Shown here one piece after another: positions 5,824 to 6,049 of a stretch of 6,049 nt of DNA. The stretch is from the NCBI GenBank assembly GCA_020433835.1, contig JAGRBY010000453.1, positions 1 through 6,049 on the forward strand, given 5' to 3'. The notes below the pieces were generated by a model. The model made no database searches and was not told the origin of the DNA. It worked only from the letters and a program-made list of their open reading frames with translations. This DNA is from Anaerolineae bacterium (GTDB lineage Bacteria > Chloroflexota > Anaerolineae > 4572-78 > J111). Every line of letters begins with the position of its first letter. The stretch's first letter is position 1. The position numbers and the translations under genes are program-made.

Positions 5824-6049
5824 AGGTACTTTCAGGACAAAAACCTGTGTCTGAAAATCAGAACGCCTCTTTAAACGTGATAACACGTATCTGAAAAATC
5901 AGATGTTACTTTTTAAACGCAAAAACACGTGTCTGAAAAATCAGATGTTACTTTTTGAACGCAAAAACACGTGTCTGAAAAATCAGATGTTACTTTTTAA
6001 AGGCAAAAACACGTGTCTGAAAAATCAGATGTTACTTTTTAAACGCAAA
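5824..6049. repeat. 42-bp tandem repeat array, open at the window edge
   Basis: Near-identical units follow one another with an exact 42-base period: 5885-5926, 5927-5968, 5969-6010 and 6011-6049 (last one cut by the window). A decayed but same-length unit occupies 5843-5884, and a further partial match (GGTACTTTCAGGACAAAAAC against GTTACTTTTT...CAAAAAC) runs from the rqcH stop to 5842. The three complete good units differ by single substitutions: G to A at 5889, A to G at 5957 and C to G at 6002. The unit is about 31% GC, much lower than the genes beside it. It holds three A or T tracts, an 8-base palindrome ACACGTGT at unit junctions and the inverted repeat TCTGA/TCAGA. There are no variable spacers, so it is not a CRISPR array. 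Function unknown; it may be a minisatellite, a protein-binding array or a structured transcript. Confidence 0.93.
5850..6029. repeat. Five copies of inverted repeat TCTGA-N3/4-TCAGA within the array
   Basis: The copies lie at 5850-5862 (3-base loop AAA) and at 5890-5903, 5932-5945, 5974-5987 and 6016-6029 (4-base loop AAAA). Both arms are unchanged in all five, including the decayed first unit. In RNA the stem is 5 Watson-Crick pairs, extendable by three G-U pairs in the intact units, and is followed 6 bases later by a run of five T. That resembles a weak intrinsic terminator and could also be a dimeric protein-binding site. The stem is AT-rich and short, so a strong terminator is unlikely. 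Confidence 0.75.

Noticed and set aside
5405..5854. Overlapping + strand open frame of 149 codons in the end of rqcH
   Set aside because: It is an alternative frame of a strongly conserved NFACT-R coding region, with proline-rich shadow composition and no family resemblance. It happens to end in the first repeat unit.
5824..6049. CRISPR array
   Set aside because: The repeats are contiguous, with the full 42-base period conserved and no unique spacer in any unit; no cas gene is in the window.

Overview
The window looks like a piece of a bacterial chromosome, most likely from the Chloroflexota (Anaerolineae-like). That is an inference. It rests on the long Pro/Thr linker between a membrane anchor and an extracellular enzyme domain, the general style of the proteins, and intermediate GC; no rRNA or other marker here settles it. 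All six genes are on the + strand, and no tRNA, rRNA, CRISPR array or transposase is visible.

Layout. A 100-residue protein of unknown function (43-345) lies just after a perfect TATAAT box. A 189-base gap (346-534) follows, with a candidate promoter and a perfect 6-bp inverted repeat. Then comes a tightly packed run of five genes: xseA (535-1764), an NAD-dependent sugar epimerase/dehydratase starting at TTG and overlapping xseA by 4 bases (1761-2732), xseB (2734-2970), a membrane-anchored NodB-type polysaccharide deacetylase starting at GTG (2983-4092), and a full-length RqcH/NFACT-family gene (4108-5823). Spacings of -4, +1, +12 and +15 bases suggest one operon. Its contents are mixed: DNA repair (both subunits of exonuclease VII), cell-surface carbohydrate chemistry (epimerase, deacetylase) and ribosome-associated quality control (RqcH). 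The two exonuclease VII subunits are split by the epimerase, yet all three remain translationally close.

From the rqcH stop codon to the end of the window (about 5824-6049) there is an AT-rich tandem array with an exact 42-base period, running off the edge. Every unit carries the inverted repeat TCTGA-(3 or 4 A)-TCAGA. The arms are unchanged even in a badly decayed first unit, whose loop differs in length. This array is the least explained part of the window and the best lead. The other genes are recognisable housekeeping or envelope families, with a few local oddities: a duplicated start site at rqcH, variant motif residues, and an inverted repeat upstream of xseA.
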